A DNA stretch of 64,000 nucleotides from Oasisia sp. SBJ-2009 (taxonomy: Eukaryota; Annelida; Polychaeta; Sabellida; Siboglinidae), in the NCBI GenBank assembly GCA_964017155.1, contig OZ024854.1:47773923-47837922 (forward strand), given 5' to 3'. Positions 10,498 through 24,199 of the stretch are shown piece after piece. Each line of letters opens with the position of its first letter. The first letter of the stretch is position 1. The translations under genes and the position numbers were made by a program. The notes under the pieces were generated by a model. That model saw only the letters and a program-made list of their open reading frames with translations. It ran no database searches and had not been told where the DNA came from.

Positions 10498-12294
10498 CTA
10501 TGACGTCGGCGTTATATAGATAAATACGGCCGACAGACAGACGGCAATGGTCGTCGTAGTGGCCGACAAAAGCGTCACTGCCGCCGATGACGTCTGACAC
10601 GTGTCGGCGGAATAGTCGTCGGCTGTGATTGGTCTACGTCGACCGTCCACCTCCGTGCAGTGCACGGTATATCGCGAGAAAGTCCTCTCGAACTCGCGCA
10701 TGCGCGTTGCCGTCACACAGTTGCACGGTAGCGCGTTTCCGATGCTCATGTCGAGCGTGTCTATCGCACCGAGTCCGTAACTGACGCCGAATGCGGCCTC
10801 CTCGATGTGCGTCACGCGACAGTGGTGCAGCCGGAAGTGCGTCACCTTCCCGAGGCCGCGGAACGTGTTGCGCGCGACGACCGGAAGCGTTACGTTCGCG
10901 ATCCGGAAGTCCGTCACGCCGAACATGCTCTGAAAGGCGTCGACCTCTATCGTCAGTCTCGTGTGGGGCGAACCCGTGATTCGGAACTCTTTCGTCTCGA
11001 TCAGCTGCGCGAACGCCAGCGACCTGAGAACGAGGCTCGAGTTTCGCGGAATGACGATGCTGAGCAGGCGGATGTCCTCGCTGTCCTTGAAGGCGTACGG
11101 CGGGATCTCGTCGACGAGAGTGTCGTAGAGGAGCAGCTGGCGCAGGTGGGCGAGCGCGCCGAAGCACTGGCCCGACAGAGCGCCGATGCGGCTGCGCGCG
11201 AACACGAGCACGCGCAGACGCGACATGCCGCGGAAGGCGAGCTCGTCGACGAGCGACACGACGCTGTCGACGACGACGACGCTCGCCAGGTTCGTGTCGC
11301 GGAAGGCGTCGGTCGGGATGACGTCGACACGGCTCTCGGAGATGTTCACGAGTCCACCGGCGGGGAATTCCGGTTTCGGCGTCGTCGCCGCGGCGACGGT
11401 GTACGACGGCGGCGAGCCGGACGGGCGCGCCAGCGTCACGCGCGTCGCGTCCCACGTCACTTCCGGCGACGCCGCGTAGTGGATGCCGCTGAAGGCGAAC
11501 GGCTGCACGTCGCCGAGGTGGCAGTCGGTGAACTCGACCCGGTGCACGTTCTTCAGTCCCTCGAAGGTGAAGCGGTGGAGCACGGGCACACTGGTTCCCG
11601 ACACGACCACGGCGCCGACGTTCTCGGCGTTCGTGAAGATGCGTGGTTTCAACGTGAGCGACGGCACGTCGCGGATCTCAACCAGCGGCACGTCACGCAC
11701 GCCGTAAAAGGCGTACGCGTCGATGGTGAGCTCGGCACTTCCGCTGCCGAGCAGCACCGACAGGCGCCGGACCCACGCGAACGCGTTCCGCTCCACCGCC
11801 GCGATGTCGTTGTAGCGCAGATCGATGATGCAGTTCCGGCGAGATGCGGATGCAGCGGGTGCGCATGCGCTCTCGTCACCGGCGACCTCACTTAGCGCGT
11901 CCGTTTGGAGTACCTTCACCTTGTTGTGCCGGAGACTGAGGCGTTCGATACTCGCCAGACCGCGGAACGCGTGCGGTTCGATGTCGGACACCCTATTATC
12001 GTCCAGCAGCAGGGTCGACAGGTTGGTGAGGCCGAAGAAGGTGTCCTCGCGCAGAAGTCTGATGCTGTTGCGCCTCAGGTCGAGGTGCCTCGTGTCCGGG
12101 TCGATGTAGCGGATCGGGACGCTGGATAGTCCGACCGCGCGACAGTCCGTCGACACTCCGGTCTGTAGGCGACTGCACCGACACCCGGCAGGACACAGCT
12201 TCAGGCCGCGTGAGCCGAGCGCGACGTCGCTGACGCACAAGAGGAAGAGGGCGGTGAGGACGATCGCACCACGCGTGCGCGGTGTCACTTCCAT
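10498..12294 (-). CDS. Secreted or surface leucine-rich-repeat protein, single exon
   Basis: A 598-residue protein. The frame extends 29 codons further upstream, but the ATG at 12294 is preferred because it begins directly with a signal peptide (TALFLLCVSDVALG, residues about 10-27). A cysteine-capped LRRNT follows (Cys34, 38, 40, 51). Next is a long run of LRRs with typical FxGLxxLxxLxLxxN spacing (for example TFFGLTNLSTLLLDDN), then an LRRCT cap containing LPCNC and two later Cys. The last roughly 25 residues are hydrophobic with almost no tail, which fits a GPI-anchor signal or a C-terminal membrane segment. The family (chaoptin/connectin/slit-like LRR proteins) mediates adhesion and receptor functions; the partner cannot be inferred. 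The gene is GC-rich, intronless across the ORF and free of lesions. Confidence 0.85.
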   Translation of the reverse strand: MEVTPRTRGAIVLTALFLLCVSDVALGSRGLKLCPAGCRCSRLQTGVSTDCRAVGLSSVPIRYIDPDTRHLDLRRNSIRLLREDTFFGLTNLSTLLLDDNRVSDIEPHAFRGLASIERLSLRHNKVKVLQTDALSEVAGDESACAPAASASRRNCIIDLRYNDIAAVERNAFAWVRRLSVLLGSGSAELTIDAYAFYGVRDVPLVEIRDVPSLTLKPRIFTNAENVGAVVVSGTSVPVLHRFTFEGLKNVHRVEFTDCHLGDVQPFAFSGIHYAASPEVTWDATRVTLARPSGSPPSYTVAAATTPKPEFPAGGLVNISESRVDVIPTDAFRDTNLASVVVVDSVVSLVDELAFRGMSRLRVLVFARSRIGALSGQCFGALAHLRQLLLYDTLVDEIPPYAFKDSEDIRLLSIVIPRNSSLVLRSLAFAQLIETKEFRITGSPHTRLTIEVDAFQSMFGVTDFRIANVTLPVVARNTFRGLGKVTHFRLHHCRVTHIEEAAFGVSYGLGAIDTLDMSIGNALPCNCVTATRMREFERTFSRYTVHCTEVDGRRRPITADDYSADTCQTSSAAVTLLSATTTTIAVCLSAVFIYITPTS

Positions 12295-12381
12295 CTTGCG
12301 TCGGTCAAAGTTAAACCGCGTGTTGCGAAGTGCTTTGTGCGAACATTTGCTGTTGTCGCGCAGGTTGAGTTGTTGACGCAC

Positions 12382-13275
12382 AGCCAGTCGTTGACAGGGG
12401 TAGTTCCGAGAGTGACAAACGACGGCCCTGGAACAAAGAAACAGAACAATTAAATATACCGCACATCATTCACTGGACAAATTTAGCACAAACTGTGCAT
12501 ATCAAATTCGCAAACGCCCAAGAATACCAACATTGTAGTACTCCATCCAGAAACTTGTGAAACACGTGCGGTTGCATTTTAAAATACACTTACTATCTCA
12601 ATTTTTCTATACCTTTGACGTACGACTATGTTTGAACAATGCCACGTCAGCCGCCAGATGGCGTATTAGTACGTAGGGACACAACCAACGAGACGAGCTA
12701 CTTCGTCCGTTGACAAAGTAATTCTGGTTTGTCCAAATTTACCGCGTAATCATAGACTTTAGTGGTGACGTCGACGACAGACTGCTTTGACACGTCGACC
12801 CGTTACGTTTATCTGATGCCAGATACGTCGGTGACAAGAGCCGTCAGGTGGCCTGACAGATGTCTTATCGCGCAAGTCAACCCGCCCCCGCAGTCAAAGG
12901 CACGGTGTAGATGTTATATAGGTCAATGTATACATCGGCGAATCTAGGTCCACCGTCTGTCTAACGAACGCATGCGGGTGATTCGAACGTAAAGAGTGTT
13001 CCGTATTCGAATTATTCAGTTCCAGCCTTACACAATCAAATGCAAAATAGTAGAAAGAATGATGAATTTTAGTTATAATTATTTATCATAATCGATGATA
13101 ATTCTTTGTAAGATGTGGTCATCAATTTAAAATAGACAATAATATCCGATCAGGGCTGACTTGAAACGCTAGAGTGAAACGGAAGCGTCTGGGCATTATC
13201 CTAACGTGCAATTTGACCTACAAAGCACGATTAAAATGTTGTGTACATTTAAATATGTTCGTGTTTACATTGTGG
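12382..13275. other. Upstream flank of the LRR gene
   Basis: Likely holds the promoter and 5' UTR of the minus-strand LRR gene, but no diagnostic core promoter element could be fixed. No gene recognised. Confidence 0.35.
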
Positions 13276-14042
13276 ACATGAGTAGGACTTGTTGTGGACG
13301 CGAGCGGGCGGGTGTTGGGGCGAGGTAGACACAAGTAGGACTTGTTGTGGACGCGAGCGGGCGGGTGTTGGGGCGAGGTAGACACAAGTAGGACTTGTTG
13401 TGGACGCGAGCGGGCGGGTGTTGGGGCGAGGTGGACACAAGTAGGACTTGTTGTGGACGCGAGCGGGCGGGTGTTGGGGCGAGGTAGACACAAGTAGGAC
13501 TTGTTGTGGACGCGAGCTGGCGGGTGTTGGGGCGAGGTAGACACAAGTAGGACTTGTTGTGGACGCGAGCGGGCGGGTGTTGGGGCGAGGTAGACACAAG
13601 TAGGACTTGTTGTGGACGCGAGCGGGCGGGTGTTGGGGCGAGGTGGACACAAGTAGGACTTGTTGTGGACGCGAGCGGGCGGGTGTTGGGGCGAGATAGA
13701 CACAAGTAGGACTTGGTGTGGACGCGCGCGGGCGGGTGTTGGGGCGAGGTGGACACAAGTAGGACTTGTTGTGGACGCGAGCGGGCGGGTGTTGGGGCGA
13801 GGTAGACACAAGTAGGACTTGTTGTGGACGCGAGCGGGCGGGTGTTGGGGCGAGGTGGACACAAGTAGGACTTGTTGTGGACGCGAGCGGGCGGGTGTTG
13901 GGGCGAGGTAGACACAAGTAGGACTTGTTGTGGACGCGAGCGGGCGGGTGATGGGGCGAGGTAGACACAAGTAGGACTTGTTGTGGACGCGAGCGGGCGG
14001 GTGTTGGGGCGAGGTGGACACAAGTAGGACTTGGTGTGGACG
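13276..14042. repeat. 53-bp minisatellite, about 14 copies
   Basis: The unit begins gtaggacttgttgtggacgc and contains gagcgggcgggtgttggggc; starts at 13282 and 13335 fix a 53-bp period. Units are nearly identical; they differ at a few positions such as aggtagac versus aggtggac. Because 53 is not divisible by three and the unit contains no minus-strand stop in any frame, all three minus frames stay open (up to 286 codons) and spell the same 53-residue repeat. These frames are an arithmetic by-product, not genes. Confidence 0.95.
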
Positions 14043-14054
14043 GCTCATGACACA

Positions 14055-14470
14055 GTTAACTTTCCCATTGGTCACCATGTTAGCGTTCTGTAGGATTATA
14101 AGAAAACCAGACGCAGGAAACTTCTAAAACTTATTGCCTGTTGTTATCATCATCTTAGTGACATGCTGGTCGAGATTAGTCAACTTCCAATACGTCGTTC
14201 TCTCGTAAAGCGCCGCTATGTGTGACACCCGTCGCTATTTACAAATGAATGCAGGCAGTAATACAACAGAGGTGTCAACAAGCCGAATCACTGCCAAGTA
14301 CCAAGTAGTAAGTTAGCTAAAAATCCACCATTTCACTGTCATCAGCTTCCACAATCACACCTGGAAATCTGACTGTTCAAATGCACTTATGTCACAGCAC
14401 GTGAATGTTGGAAAAAAAATGGGATTATATTTCATAACCAAACAGGAAATCTAACTGTGTCATGATGCCA
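14055..14470 (+). mobile_element. Dispersed repeat copy split by a ~308-bp insertion
   Basis: 14060-14128 matches, over about 70 bases with few mismatches, the reverse complement of 42497-42565, including ttagcg, tgtaggattataagaaaacc and aggaaa. The next part of the 42-kb copy (aaaccaaacaggaa, then tgtcatgac) reappears here only from 14437. About 308 bp (14129-14436) therefore interrupt this copy. A weaker third copy is at 34135-34190. The family is unclassified and no coding capacity is seen. Confidence 0.6.
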
Positions 14471-14767
14471 GAGGGTATATCGGTGACAGGGGGGTGGTGA
14501 CAGCGTCTCGTGGCTGTCATTACAGACACACGCCCCAGCCTGTCCACCCGGCTCGGTGCCACTGGTCGTTTCTGTTCCGACTAAAATATACCCGCAGAAG
14601 AGCTGCGGTGTCGACCATTGTGCCGTGGACCGGAAGTGAGCCGCAGACACCGATGAAGACGTCGGTGCATCAACGGGGGCTGAGTCGCCAGATGATTATC
14701 ATATCCCGGCGTAAGAATAACCAAGGACGTCTAACAAAGTCATCTATAGTCAGTGTTGTGTTGTGTC

Positions 14768-15001
14768 GTGTGTCGTGTCGTGTCGTGTCGTGTCGTGTCG
14801 TGTCGTGTCGTGTCGTGTCGTGTCGTGTCGTGTCGTGTCGTGTCGTGTCGTGTCGTGTCGTGTCGTGTCGTGTCGTGTCGTGTCGTGTCGTGTCGTGTCG
14901 TGTCGTGTCGTGTCGTGTCGTGTCGTGTCGTGTCGTGTCGTGTCGTGTCGTGTCGTGTCGTGTCGTGTCGTGTCGTGTCGTGTCGTGTCGTGTCGTGTCG
15001 T
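14768..15001. repeat. (GTGTC)n pentanucleotide array
   Basis: About 47 uninterrupted GTGTC units. The unit carries no stop in the frames shown, so the array produces open frames on both strands that are not genes. Confidence 0.97.
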
Positions 15002-15054
15002 ATCGTGTTGTATGGCGACGTGGCGTCAGACTCGGCTGATAGACAGTCGTACAT

Positions 15055-15200
15055 AAGGGCGCTGTGGCCTGAGTGGTAAAACTCCAGTGTATAAGTCATC
15101 TGGATCAAGATTCGTGTTCACTGAATATTGTTTTGAAGCTTCGACATCTCCTCTGGCTACCATTGTCTTTGTCTGTATGAAAATACAATCCAATCCAGTT
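15055..15200 (+). mobile_element. tRNA-like SINE candidate
   Basis: The segment ctgtggcctgagtggtaaaa resembles a polymerase III A box, and agattcgtgttc about 45 bases later resembles a B box, as in a tRNA-derived SINE head. A body of about 90 bp follows, ending near tccaatccagtttaatcc. The candidate directly abuts the GTGTC array. The acceptor stem does not pair convincingly, so it is not called a functional tRNA. Confidence 0.45.
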
Positions 15201-18200
15201 TAATCCACTGGTTTGTTTTACCTGTGTCTATGCCAGGAGAAGACATGCCCACACACGGCATGTAAATGTTTCGTGAAGTCATGCGTAATCGTCTCAACCT
15301 TCAACATACCGGGTCTTGTTTGGATATTATGTTTACGGTGTCGCAATGTTGGAAAAAGTACCGTTCAGTTAATCAATCAAAGGCGTTGTGTACCTACACG
15401 CATTCCATGTCGGCCCGGCTGGGCGGCTCACAAGGCGCGGCCCAAGAATGTTACGGCGCGATTTGTTGCAAACCAAAAAAGCGCCGGTTACGTTACATAA
15501 ACGAAAGGACGCAAGGCGGGAGATTGGGGTCGAACACACACCGAGAATAAACCTGTGGGCGCGTGAGAGAGAGAGCGCTGAATGTTTGCCGAACTGTGCA
15601 AACGACATGATCGTCGACTCGACAAATAATGAACGATTTGGGCAGCCCGTCGCGTTGACATAGATCGTGGACGTATACACCGGCTTATGACTCAGCGAAC
15701 GAGACACTGTTTGACCGCGTGCGACGTTGTAAGTCGACCCTTGTCGAATGTGGACCGGGGATCCACTGACCACGGATTCGGGAATATAAAGCCTCATTTG
15801 AGGAAAAAATGGGTCTCAGGATGATTGCGTTCTGTAGAAATAAGTAAATGTCGATATACGTGAAGGTCGTCTTAACTCAACAACAAACGCAACACACGTA
15901 TTGAGACTGCTGTGGCGGTACATGTATTGACAATTGCTTTGTGCAGTATTTGTTTCCAAAAGTCAAAGGAACCACTTCAAAAAAGTTTAACACACTAAGC
16001 AAACAAGTCGTTTTTATTCGTCCCATTCACGGCTATTTACCACGGAGATCCATTTACAATCTCACGCTGGGAAAGGTTATCATAAACGCGCACGCACGCA
16101 CGCACACACGCAGAAGCGCACGTACGCACGCTACTGCTGGATCAGTTGGCCACCGAGTTCTTGAAACGGGTACAGGGGAATGGAAGGCGATGTGATTGCC
16201 AGGCCTCACCTCCGAACACAGTGTATGGTTAGATTTAAATGCGTCGAAAAACCACGACCGAAATGAAACACCGCTCAATCACAAGTGTTATCTATCTGTG
16301 TTTGGGAAGCGAATATCTCGTCACCTCTAACAGGACAACGTGGCCGAATCGAAACCCTCTATTAAACCCGGCCATCCACAAAAGACCTTTTGTGTGAACT
16401 GGTCTAATCGACACTGACGGTTGGGCGAAACTTGGCTTAAATCACCGTAGCGCGCGTCGTGTTTTCATTCAACGCGGTATACAATGTATTCGTTCTAACT
16501 CTCTTCACCAGTCGCCACAACTGAGTGGTAATTACGGAACAGTGCCACTCGTACGAGTCACTCCAACGTGATATTTGATGCAAGACCACAATAAGGTGCT
16601 CGTCCGCCATTAACCGTGCGACCAAAGAGTACCCAACAAAAACAGCATTATGCAGGTTGTCTTAATTTCTGTGAACACATACGTAGTTTGGAGTGTGTAG
16701 AAATGATGTTTTTCTGCAGCGTGGCACCAGAGCTGTCAAATTATGACAGCTGTCATTCGATGCATTTCTGCGTATTAATACAGTTGTCATTTTGCTTGGT
16801 GATGTAAGCAGGGACAATCCGTGGGTGGTTCAAGCAGAAATGGAGGGGTGTAAGGTTTGAAAGAAGTTTGTAGGAACCTGAGGTATTAAAGTTCACGATT
16901 TTTTCACTGAACCTCTGTCTATGGAGGGTAAATATGCTGTGAAATTGTCAATAACAGAGCTCGTCAAGATTAGTAGCCTATAGAAAATGCAAAATAAAAT
17001 GTGGTCTGACTCCATTTCGACGCCGGCTGTAAATTCGCCAGCGAGTAGTAGGCCGACGTTCGCGTCTGAACAGACGGTGTCTATCGCCCGTATCAGCACC
17101 GGGCCACTGGCTCAATACATAGCGCACAGCGACGTCCGTGGGCGTAGGTGGAGCGATTGTTCACCGAGCGAGACCGCTTCAATTTGGGCGCAGCAGGTGT
17201 CCACGCCGGATTATCTCGTCGGAGTCTCTCATTCAGAAAGGTCGTACCTTCCGGCGCTAATGGTACCCGCGGAACACGGGACGTCGACGTTCGATCGTGA
17301 CTTGTGACACGGAGATTAACGTCTGTGATTCCGCATAAGACGTCTACGGCTCATTGTCTGGCTAATACACCCACACACACACACGGTTATTATTATTAAA
17401 CAAGTTGATAATTGCAGCCAAAGTTCTGGCTATGAACAGAGTAACGTGCCGACCTTTTTCTAATTGGGACCACCGACCGACTTACACGCTGTGACGTTAC
17501 TTCCGGTGCACACGTCGAGTGTACCCGTAAAACCACTGGGCGCTATTCGTGAAACCCAGCCTCACGACGAGGAACCAAAACGTCTGCCTGCAGAGGATCT
17601 GTTAATGTATATAATTTACCCAGAATGAATTGCATAAACCACAGAGTCCTTGTGGTACGTCCCCTGACACTGGGAGGAGGGGGGAGTTGTCGACGTATTG
17701 ATGATGTCCTGGTCACTTCGGGTCGAGCGCGGACACTCGGCCGTGACTCGGAAGTGCAGAACACTTGAGGGCCATCGTAAACATGACATCACACACGACG
17801 TCACGACTGTTGACAGGTCCCGTGTAGACGGACAGCTCGAAGTACGTCACTTTCGCGATACACAACCCCAGTTGCATCGTGTAATGAGGGCACGTGACAT
17901 AGCCAAACCAAACAAAACAATGCCAACGCACTGAACGTACACAACCTGATACACTGATCATAGCTGAAGCTGATGGCTAACTACAGTCGCAACAGGCTTT
18001 TAAACAGCACGACGGTCCATTTGTCTTCTAACTTTTTGCATCTTACGAAACAACAAACACAGTAACCAAATGGCACAGGTTCACTGAGTCCGACAGTCTA
18101 CAACAGAATACGACAAACGATCGGATTCGGTCCCTGAGTCCAGCCAGGGACCATAGCAACTGCGTGGGACACGTCCACCCCCATTGCCTCCTTGTCTCAG

Positions 18201-18450
18201 GCCCATCTGCATGTAGGCCGCTATGTTGAATAGCAAGATCTAATTTTACTCGTTTACTGACAAAAAGTTATGAGCGCGCTCGAGGCCGATCGAAGTCGCT
18301 CGCTATTTCCGGTTGATAACGTGTAAGCAACCGACAGCGACTCCACGAGTCGGAAGCGGCGACCTCCGCCCCGTGATGTATCGGAGGCGTCTCGGCTGGC
18401 GGCGGCCTGGTTCCCTTCGTACTCACCCGTCGCACAGTCTTCGCGTTCGC

Positions 18451-18453
<3 letters not shown>
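15201..18453. other. Non-coding stretch
   Basis: No gene recognised on either strand. Contents are short open frames without domains and a small CA-rich tract near 16090-16130. Confidence 0.45.
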
Positions 18454-19616
<1,163 letters not shown>

Positions 19617-19617
19617 T

Positions 19618-19692
<75 letters not shown>

Positions 19693-19702
19693 GTGTTTTT
19701 TG

Positions 19703-19755
<53 letters not shown>

Positions 19756-19756
19756 G

Positions 19757-19825
<69 letters not shown>

Positions 19826-19861
19826 TGCATGTATGCAATATTATAATGTATTATATAATAC

Positions 19862-19925
<64 letters not shown>
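19617..19925. repeat. (AT)n-(GT)n-(AT)n compound microsatellite
   Basis: A short AT tract, then three GT blocks separated by the interruptions gttttttgttgt and gttttgttgt, then ctgcatgtatgcaatattataatg and an AT tract of about 60 bp. The two interruptions are alike, which suggests internal duplication. Confidence 0.95.
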
Positions 19926-19927
<2 letters not shown>

Positions 19928-22740
19928 TTTACCCTTATCTTCTGTTACGTATTATCGCTTTTGCCGTCCAACATGAAGTCGAAGCGGTTACAGTAACCAA
20001 CAAGATTGTTGTATACAAGTTAACATGCGTTGTCATGCCTTGATAAGGACAGTCTGTTGCCTTTGCCCAACTGCTTAAGTAAACACCGTCACTATCATTT
20101 ACAAGGATCCTTAAACCAAATGTATCTCTTCTGTTCACCTACGTAACTTTCAACTATGTTTTCCTCCAGCTAAGAATGCTACCAACACAGTTATATCGCG
20201 TAACTCGACAGCACTCTTGGGTCCCACATACCTGACCAGCCGTTGAACTAATTAGATCGCAGCTGGGACTTGTACTACACGAAGACATGTACCGTGCCAA
20301 GTGCCCCGGGACTGCGACCTCGAGCAGGCAGCTTCGAGAAGAAAGGACCAGACAGCTCCAAAGCAGGATGTAGTTTATCAGCAGCTCGTCGAATACGCCG
20401 ATGAGCTAATGGGAATAAGCTAGGTAAAACGGATATGTCATAGGATGCCAGCGAAAGGTTATAAATCATGTTGTTGGCATACTGCAAAGAGGCAGCGAGT
20501 AGGGGAGCAGGGAACGAGCTCCAGACAGTTGTTGCTGCGGTATGCGGGAGAGTCGTGGTTCTAGTGTACAGACTACAGACACTATGTTTGCCTTGAACAA
20601 AAACTAGATCAGAGGCAGATTAACGAAGCTACACGTCTGACATTTCCGCCGCCGGATCCGGCCCTTCGTCCGGTAAGATAATCTCCCGCATCGGCGTAAA
20701 GCGACGAAGCCCGTCAAGATAATCTCTTGCATCGGTGGAAAGCGTCGAAACCCGTCAACATACGCTCGTCTTCAAAGCTGTCTTATCGCGCCCCTCTTTC
20801 CACTGACAGTGAGAGCGACACGCCGAGCTGTGTGTCCGGTGAATGGCCGGACGGATGTGCTCTTCCTGTCGGTGGATCAGTCCAGTTGTTTCCCGTCATC
20901 AAACCCTCCCCGATTGTCCACAGTGCCCGAGGGGTCAGCGGGGTTGCGCGACCATCAGCGACAATTAATTGGGCAAACAATACTGTTGCTCTTTCTTTGT
21001 GTCTCGCGTCCGTGTGCTGACGGCATCAATGGTGGTTATCGGTTTGTGTTTCCGGTCTCTTTCGGTCGCCACATTCACGAGACATGGCAGGTGCTTGATC
21101 GATAGACAATGAGATCAAAACAATGTGATATAGATGGGCGGGGCACCTCTAATCGTGTAAACACAGATACACAGAATGACAGAAAGGACAAGGGCTGGAA
21201 CGAGCATGGCAGTGACGGGATTAATTCAGGAAGCACGTGGGTATCGAAGGAAATACAATATCTCTTCATTTGAAATACTGAAGAGATATTGGCCGTGAAC
21301 AGCGCAATCTGAACGATTATTGACGAGATATTCGTCGTGCGAGGACTGACATACGCTGACTGTACGGAATTGGACGTATTGCTTGTGTTGTGTGGACAGG
21401 CTCACGGCCGTCCAAGCACGAATAAAGAGTATGACCCGACAGCCAGGTTAATTGGGGGTTGCTTAGATACAAACACAGACGACATATCCAGCTGTGAAAT
21501 GACGCCAAATTAGTCGGACACACTGCCGTGTCCCCACTCGTGGTTCGACGTCAGTTTACGGCGTCGTAAACCGCTGAATTGGTCAACGACAACGATAGTC
21601 CATTCACTCGTTCCTCGGCCCGCCACGACACGACCTCCGCCGTGTTTGATTGCATTTCATTCATACGATTTAATCAGCGCGGCCAAAGAAATGGACACAT
21701 ATCGCGTTGCCGCGACTCGAGCACGTGTGTACAGCCGTGACACCGCGTGGAGTTGGGCAAGTAGTTTCACTGTTAAATGTCTATTATACAACGTTTTGTT
21801 TTGACTTACCGAGCAGGCGATCGACGAGGCTGTCTGAATGCACGGATACCAGCAGTTTGTCTGTCAACAGCAACCCGGACGAGTTTCGTTCTGTGTGCGC
21901 GACGACACCAATACCGCCTCAGTGAGCCACTCCCGTCGACCTAGCCCTGGCTCGCCGGAAATCGGATATCCTCTTGCAAGGCTGGCGTTATAACTCCGAC
22001 ACCGCGTTACGTGTATCCTCTGACGTGACGCAACGTTCCCCGGCCGTGTGTCCTCGCTGACTGGCGACAGGGCACGGTGAGTTTTGCGAAGCCGAACCGG
22101 CAGTTTATCGACACGACTCAAACACTGGCTGTCTACAACTCGTCTAACTGCGATCTATGAATGAAGCGAACTGCGCCATTCAGTGCCGGCGCACGTCAAT
22201 CAAACCCGCGCCACGCCCTCGCGCCGCGCGTGCCCCGCCTCGCGGTGGCGGGTGGGCGTGGCCAGCTGGCGCCGCTACAAACGCCGGCGAAACTTTATTA
22301 AATAGTATCAAGATTGGTGATTTGGCGATAACGATAGGAGGGCTACTACAAAAGCCCCCAGGGGTAATATTAATAATACTGCCAAGCAGACTGCGAATGC
22401 CACAGTCAACTACTCTTGTCGTTTGCATGGACTCGTAGGCCTAATATGTAGATACGTGATTTAAAGATTTACTAAAATATAAATCACCGTTTGGTTGTCA
22501 TCTACAAACCGTGTCCGGTTATGACATTACAAATTACGCAATTTAACTGTGTGAATAACATAATATTATTAGTTGTCGCGCGACAAGATATGTGGCTGCG
22601 ATGTGGAGATGAACAAATTGCTAGAGACGATGCCATGGAACGACAGAAAAGACATCGTCACTGTGAACTCACGGTGAACACGTCACGTAGGGCCTATTTG
22701 GACGGAACACATGCAGTTATTACACTATACACTTACCATA
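19926..22740. other. Non-coding stretch with a GC-rich island near 22.2 kb
   Basis: No gene recognised. 22195-22275 is strongly GC- and CpG-rich and carries GC-box-like motifs (gggcgtggcc and ccacgccc), so it could be a promoter, but no adjoining exon was found. A two-copy 41-bp direct repeat around aagataatctc lies at 20675 and 20716. Confidence 0.35.
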
Positions 22741-22990
22741 TGGTATGTGATCTTTTAAAGAACGCAGTGCATGATACAGGTGGATCGACTGATCTAGTGA
22801 TACACAAACACACCAAAGGATCTAGTGATACACAAATACACCAACTGATATAGTGATGCACAAACCCATATACATCGGTCACCGCAAGTACACGGGCGGA
22901 TCTAATGATACACATACATACCACCTGATTTAATTATACAGATACACACCGGTAAATTTAATTATACACACGTACATCGCCAAACTGCGG
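22741..22990. repeat. Diverged short tandem repeat around gatctagtgatacacaaa
   Basis: Roughly six imperfect units of about 30-40 bp, with variants such as gatatagtgatgcaca, gatctaatgatacaca and gatttaattatacaga, degenerate progressively to the right. Confidence 0.6.
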
Positions 22991-23473
22991 ATGCACAGTA
23001 GTCAAGCCGTAAGCCTTGTGCAAACATGTTTGCTTTGAGTGACGTGTGTTATTAATATAGCACCACAAGTGGGTGGCTCCTTACTGCAACCAAACTCGCT
23101 AAATGACCATTACAGCGCTTCCGAATGTGTACTGTTGGTTTAGCCCAGAATAAACAAGATGCACCTTCGCGAAGTAAACTTTCTCCAGTGTTTAATATGA
23201 TATTTACATTAAAATGAAATGTAACGTGATGTTTCCCACATTTTTTTCACAATAAGTGAATGGTCGAATATTGCTCATCAATATAGCGGGTATGTCGTTT
23301 TGCAGTTGTAAAATTTACACATTTTAGCAGGTTACACGCAACTGATGTAGTATTATATCTCTTGCAATGTAAAGGTTTTCCTATCAGTCAGTCAGAATAT
23401 GGACGACAGGAAAGAATAAACACACGTGCAATGTGTGGTCAGGCCTGCATGCATGGGTGTGTGAAAATGTAAT

Positions 23474-23837
23474 GTAGTGGTAGTGGTAGTGGTAGTGGTA
23501 GTGGTAGTGGTAGTGGTAGTGGTAGTGGTAGTGGTAGTGGTAGTGGTAGTGGTAGTGGTAGTGGTAGTGGTAGTGGTAGTGGTAGTGGTAGTGGTAGTGG
23601 TAGTGGTAGTGGTAGTGGTATCATAGTGGTAGTGGTAGTGGTAGTGGTAGTGGTAGTGGTAGTGGAAGTGGTAGTTGTAGTGGTAGTGGTAGTGGTAGAG
23701 GTAGAGGTAGTGGTAGTGGTAGTGGTAGTGGTAGTGGTAGTGGTAGTGGTAGTGGTAGTGGTAGTGGTAGTGGTAGTGGTAGTGGTAGTGGTAGTGGTAG
23801 TGGTAGTGGTAGTGGTAGTAGTAGTAGTAGTAGTAGC
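23474..23837. repeat. (GGTAGT)n hexanucleotide array
   Basis: Nearly perfect GGTAGT repeats with a short break near 23620 (atcata) and variants (ggaagt, gagg), ending in (AGT)n. The same motif on the opposite strand forms the array at 59.3 kb. Confidence 0.97.
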
Positions 23838-23864
23838 AATACACGTATACACATATATGTATCC

Positions 23865-23924
<60 letters not shown>

Positions 23925-23946
23925 TGTATGTATATATATAAGTGTA

Positions 23947-23983
<37 letters not shown>

Positions 23984-23990
23984 CACATGC

Positions 23991-24066
<76 letters not shown>
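23865..24066. repeat. (AT)n tracts with agtgtatg interruptions
   Basis: Three AT tracts separated by agtgtatg and by atttatcacatgcata. The interruption agtgtatg occurs twice. Confidence 0.95.
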
Positions 24067-24067
<1 letters not shown>

Positions 24068-24199
24068 GACCTGAAATACACGTAACTATTTTTTGTAAAT
24101 ATAAAACATAATTCATTGTTGGTCTGGTGCTAATTCTAAATAAACTAAAAAAGCCTTTATGTTATGCTATTTATAATAGTTATGTTGGCAACATATATT

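Noticed and set aside
10807..11895. 362-codon plus-strand open frame opposite the LRR gene
   Set aside because: Mirror of GC-rich LRR codons; composition is Arg, Glu, Val and Asp rich without domains, while the minus strand has a clear signal peptide, LRRs and caps.
13218..14078. Three overlapping minus-strand ORFs of 239-286 codons
   Set aside because: Produced entirely by the 53-bp minisatellite.
15060..15125. Functional tRNA gene
   Set aside because: Only A-box and B-box-like motifs are visible; acceptor and anticodon stems do not pair well, so a SINE is more likely.
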